Positions 46,103 to 55,440 of a stretch of 64,000 bases of DNA are shown here, one piece after another (the first letter of the stretch is position 1; each line of letters begins with the position of its first letter). This DNA is from Streptomyces barringtoniae (lineage in GTDB: Bacteria > Actinomycetota > Actinomycetes > Streptomycetales > Streptomycetaceae): contig NZ_JAJHNP010000015.1 in NCBI RefSeq assembly GCF_020819595.1, positions 1 through 64,000 of the forward strand, read 5' to 3'. A program made the position numbers and the translations under genes. Below the pieces are notes generated by a model, which was not told the DNA's origin, made no database searches, and saw nothing but the letters and a program-made list of their open reading frames with translations.

Positions 46103-46482
46103 CGCTCCCGTGCCGCGAGGACGTCGTCCATGGCGTCCTCCACGCAGTGGATGAGCGCCAGCAGCCGCTCGGCCACCTGCCGGCCCAGGGGAGTCAGCCG
46201 GTAGTCCACGCGCGGCGGGTTGGTCGGCTGCGCCTCGCGGTGCACCAGGCCGTCGCGCTCCAGCGCGTGCAGCGTCTGGGACAGCATCTTCTCGCTCACG
46301 CCGTCCACGCGGCGGCGCAGCTCGTTGAAGCGCAGCGAGCCCTCGTACAGCGCGCCCAGCGTCAGTCCGCCCCAGCGGCCCGTGACGTGCTCCAGCGTGC
46401 CGCGCGACGGGCAGGCCTTGGCGAAGACGTCGTAGGCGAGGTCGTCGTGGTCCTGGGTGGTGGCACTCGTACCGGCGGTCAT
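46075..46482 (-). CDS. HxlR-family transcriptional regulator
   Basis: Winged-helix HxlR-type regulator of 135 residues: [77 protein letters not shown] single Cys in the N-terminal CPSR is where redox-sensing members (HypR, QorR type) carry their sensing residue. ATG 46482 chosen over an upstream start. It diverges from a flavodoxin-family oxidoreductase and shares an operator with it. Confidence 0.9.
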   Translation of the reverse strand: MTAGTSATTQDHDDLAYDVFAKACPSRGTLEHVTGRWGGLTLGALYEGSLRFNELRRRVDGVSEKMLSQTLHALERDGLVHREAQPTNPPRVDYRLTPLGRQVAERLLALIHCVEDAMDDVLAARERYDETRGAL

Positions 46483-46521
46483 GGCACAAGGATACGCCCG
46501 CACAGCGCTAACCACCAGGTT

Positions 46522-46542
46522 GCACTAACTGATGGTTAGTGC
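46522..46542. promoter_or_regulatory. Putative HxlR operator
   Basis: Perfect 8-bp inverted repeat GCACTAAC / GTTAGTGC with 5-base spacer between the divergent regulator and flavodoxin genes, plus a related half-site GCGCTAAC at 46506. QorR/HxlR-type control of both genes is inferred. Confidence 0.7.
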
Positions 46543-46587
46543 TTTCCTTGGGTCACTGCTTCCGAGCTGCCCATTCGAGGAGTCTTT

Positions 46588-47169
46588 GTGACCACCCCTG
46601 TCGTTTCCATCGCCTACCACTCCGGCTTCGGCCACACCGCCGTCCTCGCCGAGGCCGTCCGTGCCGGTGCCGCCGGCGCGGGTGCCGAGGTGCACCTGAT
46701 CAAGGTCGACGAGATCACCGACGAGCAGTGGGAGACGCTGGACCGCTCCGACGCGATCGTCTTCGGCTCGCCCACCTACATGGGCACCGCCTCCGGTGCC
46801 TTCCACGTCTTCGCCGAGGCGACCTCCAAGCGCTGGTTCGGCCAGGACTGGAAGGACAAGCTGGCCGCCGGCTTCACCAACTCGGCGTCCAAGAGCGGCG
46901 ACAAGCTGCACACCCTGCAGTTCTTCCAGACGCTCGCCGCCCAGCACGGCATGACCTGGGTCAACCTCGGCCTGCACCCGGGCTGGAACGCCAGTACCGC
47001 TTCCGAGAACGACCTCAACCGCCTCGGCTTCTTCTCCGGCGCCGCCGCCCAGAGCAACAACGACGAGGGTCCCGAGGGCGTCCACAAGGCCGACATAGCC
47101 ACGGCCGAGCACCTGGGACGCCGGATCGCCCGGACGGCCGACGTGTTCACGCGGGGGCGCGCGGCCTGA
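46588..47169 (+). CDS. WrbA-like flavodoxin-family NAD(P)H oxidoreductase
   Basis: Flavodoxin-fold FMN protein of 193 residues, probably a quinone or FMN reductase. FMN-phosphate loop SIAYHSGFGHTAVLAEAV, DAIVFGSPTYMGTASGAF, and a helical end. Its divergence from an HxlR regulator fits induction by quinones or diamide, as for QorA-type systems. GTG start with GAGGAG upstream. Confidence 0.88.
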   Translation: MTTPVVSIAYHSGFGHTAVLAEAVRAGAAGAGAEVHLIKVDEITDEQWETLDRSDAIVFGSPTYMGTASGAFHVFAEATSKRWFGQDWKDKLAAGFTNSASKSGDKLHTLQFFQTLAAQHGMTWVNLGLHPGWNASTASENDLNRLGFFSGAAAQSNNDEGPEGVHKADIATAEHLGRRIARTADVFTRGRAA

Positions 47170-47257
47170 GGGCTCGGTGACGGTTCAGGGCGGAGGACCG
47201 CCGACCGCCGGCGGGCGCGAGGGCATCGCCGTACGCGGCACCTTCGCCCGGACCGTC

Positions 47258-48796
47258 TCAGTACCCGAAGTCCTGCGTCCACCAAGGCCCGCCCGGCCCG
47301 AAGTGGACGCCGACGCCGAGGGTCTTGAAGTCGCAGTTCAGGATGTTGGCGCGGTGGCCGGGGCTGTCCATCCAGGCCTGCATCACAGCCGCCGCGTCGG
47401 CCTGGCCGCGCGCGATGTTCTCGCCGCCGAGGCCGGTTATCCCCGCCGCCGCGGCCCGGTCCCACGGCGTCTTGCCGTCCGGGTCGGTGTGGTCGAAGAA
47501 GTCCCGCGCCGCCATGTCGTCGCTGAACGACTCGGCCAGCCTGGTCAGCGAGGAGTTCACGGTCAGCGCGCTGCAGCCGACCTTCGCCCGCTCCTCGTTG
47601 ACGAGCTTCAGCACCTCCGCCTCGGTGGCGTTGGCCGTGGCCACCGCCGCCGGTGCGGCACTCGTCCTCGGCGCCTTGGACGCCGTGCTCGACGGGGTGC
47701 TCGTCGGCTTGCCGTCCGGCGTCGCCTGCGGGGTCGGCGTCGCGGTCGCCGACTTCGACGGGGTGGGCGTGGAGGCAGTGGGCGTGGGGGAGGCCGACGC
47801 CGACGCCGGTTGCGACGCGGAGGCGGACGGGCTCGGGGGCTGCGAAGGCCCGGAGCCCGGGCCGGCGCCGCCCACGGGGCTGTCGGCGCTGCCCCAGGTG
47901 CCGCCCTGCTCGGCGGCCGTGTTGCTCGGCGTGTCCACCACCTGCACCCGGTCGGCGCCGGTGGTGTGCGTGACGCCCCCGAGCCGGAAGTTCTGCAGAC
48001 CCGGCACCACACCGGTGGCCACGGCGGCCGTACCGAGGGCCACGGCCACGGACACCCCGAGCAGGCCCGCGCGCACCGGCCTCGCGCCCTTCTTCCGGCG
48101 CCGGTGGCCGGGGGAGGAGTCGCCGGCCAGGGTGAAGCCGCCGCCCCCCGGGCCGCCCGGGCCGTCGTCCTCGGCCGAGAACAGATAGGCGTGCGCCTTG
48201 GCGGTCGCCTCGGCATAGGCCAGTGGCTGCAGACCGGTCGCCGGGGTGTGGGCCTCGGGGTTCAGGTACGGCGCGATGCCCCGGGGCGCCTGTTCACGCC
48301 GGACGAGCTCCGTCCGCTCGCGCCGGACGATCTCACCCGGGTACGACTCCCGCCGGCCGCCACCCGGATACGGGTCCTGCCGGGCCCAACCTGGATACGA
48401 GTCCTGTCGGCCGCCTGGATACGAGTTCCGCAGGGCGCCGCCTGGGTACGAGGCCTGCCGGGCGCCACCCGGGTACGGCTCCCGGGCGCCACCCGGGTAC
48501 GGATCCTGCCGGAGGCCGGTCGTGTACGGGTCCTGCCCGAGGCCACCGGTGTACGGGTCCTGCCGGCCGCCACCCGGGTACGAGTTCCGCAGGCTGCCGC
48601 CTGGGTACGAGCCCTGCCAGGCGCCACCCGGGTACGAGCCCTGCCGGGTGCCCACGGTGTCCAAGTCCTGCCAGGCCTCACCCGCGAACGAGTCCTGCGG
48701 GGTGCCGCTCCCGGGGAGGGAGCGCTGCGTGTGTGTGACCCCCGTGGCGCGGCCCTTGGCGGCGCGGCCGGCGGCGGAGCGTCGGTGGCGGCCCAT
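47258..48796 (-). CDS. CAP-domain (SCP-like) membrane protein with YPGG repeats
   Basis: A 512-residue protein. The cytoplasmic N-terminus (~1-230) is a low-complexity series of ~8-11 residue repeats such as QGSYPGG and RQDPYPGG. A membrane helix (AGLLGVSVAVALGTAAVATG, ~245-270) follows after RRRKKGARPVR, then a Ser/Thr/Pro-rich wall-spanning linker. The C-terminal ~130 residues are a CAP/SCP domain: LKLVNEERAKVGCSAL, DFFDHTDPDGKTPWDRA, GENIARGQ and SPGHRANILNCDFKTLGVG. Actinomycete members are secreted or wall-exposed and of unclear activity. ATG 48796 has a purine-rich site; the frame is open to 48874. Confidence 0.88.
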   Translation of the reverse strand: MGRHRRSAAGRAAKGRATGVTHTQRSLPGSGTPQDSFAGEAWQDLDTVGTRQGSYPGGAWQGSYPGGSLRNSYPGGGRQDPYTGGLGQDPYTTGLRQDPYPGGAREPYPGGARQASYPGGALRNSYPGGRQDSYPGWARQDPYPGGGRRESYPGEIVRRERTELVRREQAPRGIAPYLNPEAHTPATGLQPLAYAEATAKAHAYLFSAEDDGPGGPGGGGFTLAGDSSPGHRRRKKGARPVRAGLLGVSVAVALGTAAVATGVVPGLQNFRLGGVTHTTGADRVQVVDTPSNTAAEQGGTWGSADSPVGGAGPGSGPSQPPSPSASASQPASASASPTPTASTPTPSKSATATPTPQATPDGKPTSTPSSTASKAPRTSAAPAAVATANATEAEVLKLVNEERAKVGCSALTVNSSLTRLAESFSDDMAARDFFDHTDPDGKTPWDRAAAAGITGLGGENIARGQADAAAVMQAWMDSPGHRANILNCDFKTLGVGVHFGPGGPWWTQDFGY

Positions 48797-48977
48797 GCCC
48801 TTGCCCTCTTCCTCGTCCTCGCGGTCGGCCGGTGCCTGCGCGGCGAGTGACTCTCCATGGCCAACCCGACTCACCCGATCGAGTGAGTTTCATATGAGAT
48901 GCATTGGCTCGGGACGGTACCGCATGCCGCCGACGGGCGATGTGTCCCGCGCGACACCGGCCGGTTAGGTTGCACCC

Positions 48978-49259
48978 ATGAGCGAGGATGTACGGCTGGT
49001 CGCCTGGGTGCGTGGACGCGTGCAGGGCGTGGGTTTCCGCTGGTTCACGCGTGCCAAGGCGCTGGAGATCGGGGGCCTGAGTGGTTTTGCTCTCAATTTG
49101 GCCGACGGTCGCGTCCAGGTCGTCGCGGAGGGGGCGCGCGAGGGCTGCGAGGGACTGCTGGAGTGGCTCCAGGGCGACGACACGCCCGGACATGTGGACG
49201 GAGTCACCGAGATCTGGGACACACCCCGCGGCGGCTACGACGGCTTCGCCATTCGCTGA
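48978..49259 (+). CDS. acyP: Acylphosphatase
   Basis: Acylphosphatase (93 residues) hydrolysing carboxyl-phosphates. Family signature [18 protein letters not shown] with the catalytic Arg in GFRWF, and [17 protein letters not shown] with catalytic Asn. A -10-like TAGGTT lies six bases before the ATG and no ribosome binding site is seen, so the message may be leaderless (inference). In actinomycetes this gene often lies just upstream of smc, as here. Confidence 0.94.
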   Translation: MSEDVRLVAWVRGRVQGVGFRWFTRAKALEIGGLSGFALNLADGRVQVVAEGAREGCEGLLEWLQGDDTPGHVDGVTEIWDTPRGGYDGFAIR

Positions 49260-49640
49260 GCCGGTTCTGTAAAGGCGCGCAGGCAGGCGCACGGGGAGCT
49301 GCCGGGGGCACATGCGCACAGCAGAAACGACCTGGTGGTTGCCAAGAACGGCCCGGCATGGCAGGCTCCGCAGGAACAGCTGATCGTCACGCCCTGAAGG
49401 CCCCGGATGACTCGCTGCGCCGCCGTTTTTCCGGCCGCGCGCCCCGGTTTGCCCGCCAATACAGGGCGTGATCGTGTTGACCGTCAAACTTTTTGGTGAG
49501 ACGCTGAAAGCCCCGCGCACCTTAGCTGTTTGGCATGGAGCAGCAGCAGAGCAACACCCGGATGTGCCAAGCACCGCGGGTGCAATCCCTCACGACCCAC
49601 ACCGCATCGGTCGGTCACTCATTGTGGAGGACCATCCATC
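49260..49640 (+). promoter_or_regulatory. Long leader/promoter region before the small coiled-coil gene
   Basis: About 380 bases without a supported gene. At 49477 the perfect palindrome TTGACCGTCAA also reads as a -35-like TTGACC, but no good -10 follows at normal distance. The stretch 49480-49530 is AT-richer than average. Nothing else recognised. Confidence 0.4.
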
Positions 49641-49844
49641 ATGGCAAAGGCGCTTCTCGGTTACGTCGGCGGCTCCGACCCTCGACTCCTCGCCGAGATG
49701 CGACGGCTGCAGCAGCGTGTCCAGGACCTGGAGTCCGAGCTCGTTAGGATCCAGGCGGAGAACGAAGCGCTGGCGGCTGCCGCCTCTCAGGACAGGATCA
49801 TGGAGAGCATCGACGCACACCAGGCGGAGCCTGCGCTCACCTGA
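49641..49844 (+). CDS. Small coiled-coil protein upstream of smc
   Basis: A 67-residue protein: MAKALLGYVGGSDPRLLAEM, RRLQQRVQDLESELVRIQAE, NEALAAAASQDRIMESID. Residues ~18-50 form a clear heptad coiled coil. I do not recognise a named domain. ATG has TGGAGG ten bases upstream and a strong terminator follows, so it is an independent, probably well-expressed unit next to smc. Function unknown. Confidence 0.8.
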   Translation: MAKALLGYVGGSDPRLLAEMRRLQQRVQDLESELVRIQAENEALAAAASQDRIMESIDAHQAEPALT

Positions 49845-49939
49845 TCACTGCATCGCTCCACGACAGCAGTCGCAGCGATCTGGCTGCCGTATCAACCGCT
49901 CAGTTGATCGGACGACCGTAACCCGGCCGTCAGAGTTGC

Positions 49940-49970
49940 AAGGGACGCTTCGGCGTCCCTTCTTTCTTTG
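49940..49970 (+). terminator. Intrinsic terminator with T-rich tail
   Basis: Perfect 9-bp stem AAGGGACGC / GCGTCCCTT with loop TTCG, followed by TCTTTCTTTG. One of the few classical terminators with a T-run in the window. Confidence 0.9.
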
Positions 49971-50087
49971 CCCCCGCATCCTTTCACCTTCTTTAACGTA
50001 CGGTCTGCCCTGCATGTTCAATGGCGAAACCGTGGGGTTGCGAGTGTTCGTGGAGTGAGATAGCGGCGCCCGGTAGAGTCCAGCGGC

Positions 50088-53000
50088 GTGCACCTCAAGG
50101 CCCTGACCCTCCGCGGGTTCAAGTCGTTCGCCTCGGCGACCACGCTCCGGTTCGAGCCGGGCATCACGTGTGTCGTCGGCCCGAACGGCTCGGGCAAGTC
50201 CAATGTCGTGGACGCGCTCAGCTGGGTCATGGGCGAACAGGGCGCCAAGTCGCTGCGCGGCGGCAAGATGGAGGACGTCATCTTCGCCGGCACCACCGGC
50301 CGCCCCCCGCTGGGCCGCGCCGAGGTGTCCCTGACCATCGACAACTCCGACGGCGCGCTGCCCATCGAGTACGCCGAGGTCACCATCACGCGGATCATGT
50401 TCCGCAACGGCGGCAGCGAGTACCAGATCAACGGCGACACCTGCCGCCTCCTGGACATCCAGGAACTCCTCTCCGACTCCGGCATCGGCCGGGAGATGCA
50501 CGTCATCGTCGGCCAGGGCCAGCTCGACTCCGTCCTGCACGCCGATCCGATGGGCCGCCGCGCCTTCATCGAAGAGGCGGCCGGTGTCCTCAAGCACCGC
50601 AAGCGCAAGGAGAAGGCCCTGCGCAAGCTGGACGCGATGCAGGCCAACCTCGCGCGCGTGCAGGACCTGACCGACGAACTGCGCCGCCAGTTGAAGCCGC
50701 TGGGCCGCCAGGCGGCGGTGGCGAGACGGGCCGCCGTGATCCAGGCGGACCTGCGCGACGCACGCCTGCGACTCCTCGCCGACGACCTCGTACGCCTGCG
50801 CCAGGCGCTGAAGGCCGAGATCGCGGACGAGGCGGCCCTGAAGGAGCGCAAGGAGGCGGCCGAGCGGGAACTGAAGAAGGCCCTGCACCGCGAGGGGCTC
50901 CTGGAGGACGAGGTACGGCAGCTCACGCCGCGCCTCCAGCGCGCCCAGCAGACCTGGTACGAGCTCTCCCAGCTGGCCGAGCGCGTCCGCGGCACCGTCT
51001 CGCTCGCCGACGCCCGGGTGAAGAGCGCCACCTCCGCGCCCCCCGAGGAGCGGCGCGGCCGCGACCCCGAGGACATGGAGCGCGAGGCCGCCCGGATCCG
51101 TGAGCAGGAGGCCGAGCTGGAGGCGGCCCTGGAGGCGGCCCAGCGTGCCCTCGACGACACGGTCGCCCACCGCGCCGAACTGGAGCGGGAGCTCGCGCTG
51201 GAGGAACGCCGGCTGAAGGACGTCGCCCGCGCCATCGCCGACCGCCGCGAGGGCCTGGCCCGGCTGTCCGGCCAGGTCAACGCGGCCCGCTCCCGAGCGG
51301 CCTCGGCCCAGGCCGAGATCGACCGCCTGGCCACCGCCCGAGACGAGGCACAGGACCGCGCGGTGCGCGCCCAGGAGGAGTACGAGGCCCTGAAGGCCGA
51401 GGTGGACGGCCTCGACGCCGACGACGCGGACCTGGCCGAACAGCACGAATCCGCCAGGCGCCGGCTCACCGCGTCCGAGGCCGCCCTGAGCGCGGCCCGC
51501 GAGGCACTCACCACCGCCGAGCGCACCCGTGCCGCGACCCAGGCCCGCCACGAGGCGCTGGCGCTGGGCCTGCGCCGCAAGGACGGCACCGGCATACTCC
51601 TCGGCGCTCGCGACCGCCTCACCGGGGTCCTGGGCCCGGCGGCGCAATTGCTGACGGTCACCCCCGGCTACGAGGTGCCGCTCGCCGCGGCCTTCGGCGC
51701 GGCGGCGGACGCGATCGCCGTGACGACCCCGGCAGCGGCAGCCGAGGCGATCCGCCTGCTGCGCAAACAGGACGGCGGCCGAGCGGCACTGTTGCTGGCG
51801 GGGGAAGCGCCCGGAAGGGACGCGGGGCGGGACATCACGCGGCTCCGCCGCGTGGGCGCGCCCGGCCACGTTGAACCCGCGGACACCCCAGGGCCCGGCG
51901 CCCCCCTCCTCGCCGCCGAACTCGTCCGCGGCCCCGCCGACCTCATGCCCGCCGTCCACCGCCTCCTGCAGGGAATCGTCGTCGTCGGCACCCTGGAGGA
52001 CGCCGAGGACCTCGTCTACGCGCACCCGGAACTCACCGCCGTCACCGCCGAGGGCGACCTCCTCGGTGCCCACTTCGCCCACGGCGGCTCGGCCGGCGCC
52101 CCCAGCCTGCTGGAGGTACAGGCCTCCGTGGACGAGGCCGCGGCCGAGCTGGCCGACCTGGCGGTGCGCTGCGAGGCGCTGGCCCAGGAGCAGCGGGCGG
52201 CAGCCGAACGGCGCACCGAGGCCGCCACCCTGGTGGAGGAACTCGCGGAGCGGCGTCGCGCGGCAGACCGGGAGAAGTCGGCCGTCGCCCAGCAGCTCGG
52301 CCGGCTCGCCGGGCAGGCGCGGGGGGCGGCGGGCGAGGCCGAACGGTCCGCCGCGGCCGCCGCACGCGCGCAGGAGGCGCTGGAGAAGGCCGTACAGGAG
52401 GCCGAGGAGCTGGCCGAGCGGCTCGCCGTGGCCGAGGAGATGCCGGTCGAGGACGAGCCGGACACCTCCGTACGCGACCGGCTCGCCGCCGACGGCGCCA
52501 ACGCCCGGCAGACCGAGATGGAGGCCCGGCTCCAGGTCCGTACCCACGAGGAGCGGGTCAAGGGGCTCGCCGGGCGGGCCGACTCGCTCGACCGGGCCGC
52601 CCGCGCGGAACGCGAGGCACGCGCGCGTGCCGAGCAGCGCCGCGCCCGGCTGCGGCACGAGGCGGCCGTGGCGGAAGCGGTCGCCTCCGGCACCCGGCAG
52701 CTGCTCGCACACATCGAGGTCTCCCTCGCCCGCGCCGAGCAGGAGCGCGCCGCCGCCGAGGCCGCCAAGGCGCAGCGCGAGCAGGAGCTGACCGCCGCGC
52801 GCACCGCCGGACGCGAACTGAAGGCCGAACTCGACAAGTTGACGGATTCGGTGCACCGCGGCGAGGTACTCGGCGCCGAGAAGCGGCTGCGGATAGAGCA
52901 GCTGGAGGCCAAGGCGCTGGAGGAGCTGGGTGTCGAGCCGGAGGGGCTGGTGGCCGAGTACGGCCCGCACCAGCCCGTGCCGCCCTCGCCCCCCGCCGAC

Positions 53001-53702
53001 GGCGAGGTGCTGCCCGAGGACCCCGAGCATCCGCGCAACCAGCCCAGGCCCTTCCACCGCGCCGAACAGGAGCGGCGGCTCAAGGCCGCCGAGCGGGCGT
53101 ACCAGCAGCTCGGCAAGGTCAACCCGCTGGCGCTCGAGGAGTTCGCGGCGCTGGAGGAGCGCCACAAGTTCCTCAGCGAGCAGCTGGAGGACCTGAAGAA
53201 GACCCGCGCCGACCTGCTGCAGGTGGTGAAGGAGGTCGACGAGCGCGTCGAGCAGGTCTTCACCGAGGCCTACCGGGACACCGCCCGCGAGTTCGAGGGC
53301 GTCTTCAGCAGGCTCTTCCCCGGCGGTGAGGGCCGTCTGGTGCTGACCGATCCCGACAACATGCTCACCACGGGCGTGGACGTCGAGGCGCGCCCGCCGG
53401 GCAAGAAGGTCAAGCGGCTGTCCCTGCTGTCGGGCGGCGAGCGCTCGCTGACGGCGGTGGCCCTGCTGGTGTCGATCTTCAAGGCACGCCCGAGCCCCTT
53501 CTACGTCATGGACGAGGTCGAGGCGGCGCTGGACGACACCAACCTCCAGCGGCTGATCCGGATCATGCAGGAGCTGCAGGAGGCCTCGCAGCTGATCGTG
53601 ATCACGCACCAGAAGCGCACCATGGAGGTCGCCGACGCGCTCTACGGCGTGTCGATGCAGGGTGATGGCGTCTCGAAGGTCATTTCCCAGCGCCTTCGTT
53701 GA
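50088..53702 (+). CDS. smc: Chromosome segregation ATPase SMC
   Basis: SMC (1204 residues) organises and condenses the chromosome with ScpA and ScpB. Walker A GPNGSGKS (31-38), coiled coil with heptads to ~510, hinge ~510-690, returning coiled coil, then signature LSGGERSLTAVALL (~1114) and Walker B/D-loop FYVMDEVEAALDD. The GTG start has no ribosome binding site; a -10-like TAGAGT lies about nine bases upstream, so translation may be nearly leaderless. Within the hinge, residues ~575-610 (RDITRLRRVGAPGHVEP) use atypical codons and correspond to an inserted dispersed repeat. Confidence 0.96.
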   Translation: MHLKALTLRGFKSFASATTLRFEPGITCVVGPNGSGKSNVVDALSWVMGEQGAKSLRGGKMEDVIFAGTTGRPPLGRAEVSLTIDNSDGALPIEYAEVTITRIMFRNGGSEYQINGDTCRLLDIQELLSDSGIGREMHVIVGQGQLDSVLHADPMGRRAFIEEAAGVLKHRKRKEKALRKLDAMQANLARVQDLTDELRRQLKPLGRQAAVARRAAVIQADLRDARLRLLADDLVRLRQALKAEIADEAALKERKEAAERELKKALHREGLLEDEVRQLTPRLQRAQQTWYELSQLAERVRGTVSLADARVKSATSAPPEERRGRDPEDMEREAARIREQEAELEAALEAAQRALDDTVAHRAELERELALEERRLKDVARAIADRREGLARLSGQVNAARSRAASAQAEIDRLATARDEAQDRAVRAQEEYEALKAEVDGLDADDADLAEQHESARRRLTASEAALSAAREALTTAERTRAATQARHEALALGLRRKDGTGILLGARDRLTGVLGPAAQLLTVTPGYEVPLAAAFGAAADAIAVTTPAAAAEAIRLLRKQDGGRAALLLAGEAPGRDAGRDITRLRRVGAPGHVEPADTPGPGAPLLAAELVRGPADLMPAVHRLLQGIVVVGTLEDAEDLVYAHPELTAVTAEGDLLGAHFAHGGSAGAPSLLEVQASVDEAAAELADLAVRCEALAQEQRAAAERRTEAATLVEELAERRRAADREKSAVAQQLGRLAGQARGAAGEAERSAAAAARAQEALEKAVQEAEELAERLAVAEEMPVEDEPDTSVRDRLAADGANARQTEMEARLQVRTHEERVKGLAGRADSLDRAARAEREARARAEQRRARLRHEAAVAEAVASGTRQLLAHIEVSLARAEQERAAAEAAKAQREQELTAARTAGRELKAELDKLTDSVHRGEVLGAEKRLRIEQLEAKALEELGVEPEGLVAEYGPHQPVPPSPPADGEVLPEDPEHPRNQPRPFHRAEQERRLKAAERAYQQLGKVNPLALEEFAALEERHKFLSEQLEDLKKTRADLLQVVKEVDERVEQVFTEAYRDTAREFEGVFSRLFPGGEGRLVLTDPDNMLTTGVDVEARPPGKKVKRLSLLSGGERSLTAVALLVSIFKARPSPFYVMDEVEAALDDTNLQRLIRIMQELQEASQLIVITHQKRTMEVADALYGVSMQGDGVSKVISQRLR
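51839..51869 (+). repeat. Dispersed repeat, copy C, inside smc
   Basis: Core GCGGCTCCGCCGCGTGGGCG...CCGGCCAC, the reverse complement of copy A with one base different, here translated in frame as part of the SMC hinge. Confidence 0.8.
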
Positions 53703-53790
53703 GCGCAGTCATCAAGATCAACTCACTCTGTGTTCAAGAAGTGAACATAGAGTCCTCGGGTGCATCGAAAAACTCACAGCCGTTGAAGTA

Positions 53791-53818
53791 TTGACTTCGA
53801 AACTTGAAGGCATAGTCT
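53791..53818 (+). promoter_or_regulatory. Likely glcP promoter
   Basis: TTGACT, a 16-base spacer and TAGTCT, in an unusually AT-rich 200-base region. Repeats of TTGAAG and CTTCGAA overlap the -35 and spacer and could bind a regulator. Start codon of glcP lies 88 bases downstream. Confidence 0.5.
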
Positions 53819-53905
53819 CTGCAACGTTGCTTTTACCTTCAGGTCTCACCTGTAAGGGCTCGCCCCCACCCGCGGCAGCGTTGCCGTGGCCCGAGGAGAT
53901 ACCCC

Positions 53906-55324
53906 GTGACCAGCACAGCGCAGGCACCTCAGTCAGGAGCCAGGACGGCTCAGCCCGAGCATCTCGGGCACGTCATCTTCATCGCGGCGGCTGCCGCCAT
54001 GGGCGGCTTCCTCTTCGGTTACGACAGCTCCGTGATCAACGGCGCGGTCGAGGCCATCCGCACCAAGTACGACATCGGTTCCGCGGCCCTCGCCCAGGTC
54101 ATCGCCGTCGCCCTGATCGGGTGCGCCGTCGGCGCCGCGACCGCCGGCCGCATAGCCGACCGGATCGGCCGCATCCGGGTCATGCAGATCGCCGCGCTCC
54201 TCTTCGTCGTCAGTGCTGTCGGCTCCGCGCTGCCCTTCTCCCTGTGGGACTTCGCCTTCTGGCGCATCGTCGGCGGCTTCGCCATCGGCATGGCCTCCGT
54301 CATCGGCCCCGCCTACATCGCCGAGGTCGCCCCGCCCGCCTACCGCGGCCGGCTCGGTTCCTTCCAGCAGGCCGCGATCGTGGTCGGCATCGCCGTCTCC
54401 CAGCTGGTCAACTGGGGTCTGCTGAACGCCGCCGGCGGCAACCAGCGCGGTCACCTGATGGGCCTGGAGGCCTGGCAGGTCATGCTCGGCGTCATGGTCG
54501 TCCCGGCCGTCCTCTACGGCATGCTGTCCTTCGCGATCCCCGAGTCCCCGCGCTTCCTGCTCTCCGTCGGCAAGCGTGAGCGTGCCAAGGAGATCCTCGC
54601 CGAGGTCGAGGGCAAGGACGTCGACATGGACGCCCGCGTCGCCGAGATCGAGCACGCGATGAAGAGCGAGCACAAGTCCACGTTCAAGGACCTGCTCGGC
54701 GGCGGCTTCTTCTTCAAGCCGATCGTCTGGATCGGTATCGGCCTGTCGGTCTTCCAGCAGTTCGTCGGCATCAACGTCGCGTTCTACTACTCCTCCACCC
54801 TCTGGCAGTCGGTGGGCGTCGACCCGACGGACTCGTTCTTCTACTCCTTCACGACGTCGATCATCAACATCATCGGCACCGTGATCGCGATGATCTTCGT
54901 GGACCGCGTCGGCCGCAAGCCGCTCGCGCTCATCGGCTCGGTCGGCATGGCCGTCGGTCTCGCGCTGGAGGCCTGGGCGTTCTCGTACCACCTCGTCGAC
55001 GGCAAGCTCCCGAGCACCCAGGGCTGGGTCGCCCTGATCGCCGCCCACGTCTTCGTCCTCTTCTTCGCCCTGTCGTGGGGTGTGGTGGTCTGGGTCTTCC
55101 TCGGCGAGATGTTCCCGAACAAGATCCGCGCCGCCGCCCTGGGCGTGGCCGCCTCGGCACAGTGGATCGCCAACTGGGCCATCACCGCGAGCTTCCCGTC
55201 GCTGGCCGACTGGAACCTCTCCGGCACCTACATCATCTACACGGTCTTCGCCGCGCTCTCGATCCCGTTCGTCCTGAAGTTCGTCAAGGAGACGAAGGGC
55301 AAGACGCTGGAGGAGATGGGCTGA
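53906..55324 (+). CDS. glcP: Glucose permease GlcP (MFS sugar:H+ symporter)
   Basis: Major facilitator sugar transporter of 472 residues with twelve membrane helices, matching GlcP, the main glucose uptake system of Streptomyces, which feeds glucose kinase. Sugar-porter motifs: GGFLFGYDSSVINGA (helix 1), ADRIGRIRVM (loop 2-3), RGRLGSFQQ, PESPRFLLSVGKRERAKEIL, QQFVGINVAFYYSSTLWQ and DRVGRKPLAL. GTG start after GAGGAGATACCCC. A long GC-rich hairpin follows. Confidence 0.95.
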   Translation: MTSTAQAPQSGARTAQPEHLGHVIFIAAAAAMGGFLFGYDSSVINGAVEAIRTKYDIGSAALAQVIAVALIGCAVGAATAGRIADRIGRIRVMQIAALLFVVSAVGSALPFSLWDFAFWRIVGGFAIGMASVIGPAYIAEVAPPAYRGRLGSFQQAAIVVGIAVSQLVNWGLLNAAGGNQRGHLMGLEAWQVMLGVMVVPAVLYGMLSFAIPESPRFLLSVGKRERAKEILAEVEGKDVDMDARVAEIEHAMKSEHKSTFKDLLGGGFFFKPIVWIGIGLSVFQQFVGINVAFYYSSTLWQSVGVDPTDSFFYSFTTSIINIIGTVIAMIFVDRVGRKPLALIGSVGMAVGLALEAWAFSYHLVDGKLPSTQGWVALIAAHVFVLFFALSWGVVVWVFLGEMFPNKIRAAALGVAASAQWIANWAITASFPSLADWNLSGTYIIYTVFAALSIPFVLKFVKETKGKTLEEMG

Positions 55325-55383
55325 CCAGCCCCGTGAACTCGGGGAGAAGGGCCAAGTCCCCGCTGCCCCTCTCCTCGTACCTT

Positions 55384-55425
55384 CCGCCGCCCCCGGCCCG
55401 GCACTGCCCGGTCCGGGGGCGGCGG
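55384..55425. terminator. Hairpin terminator after glcP
   Basis: Perfect 13-bp inverted repeat CCGCCGCCCCCGG / CCGGGGGCGGCGG with a 16-base GC-rich loop between convergent genes. Confidence 0.8.
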
Positions 55426-55440
55426 TGTCGTACGCGCCGG

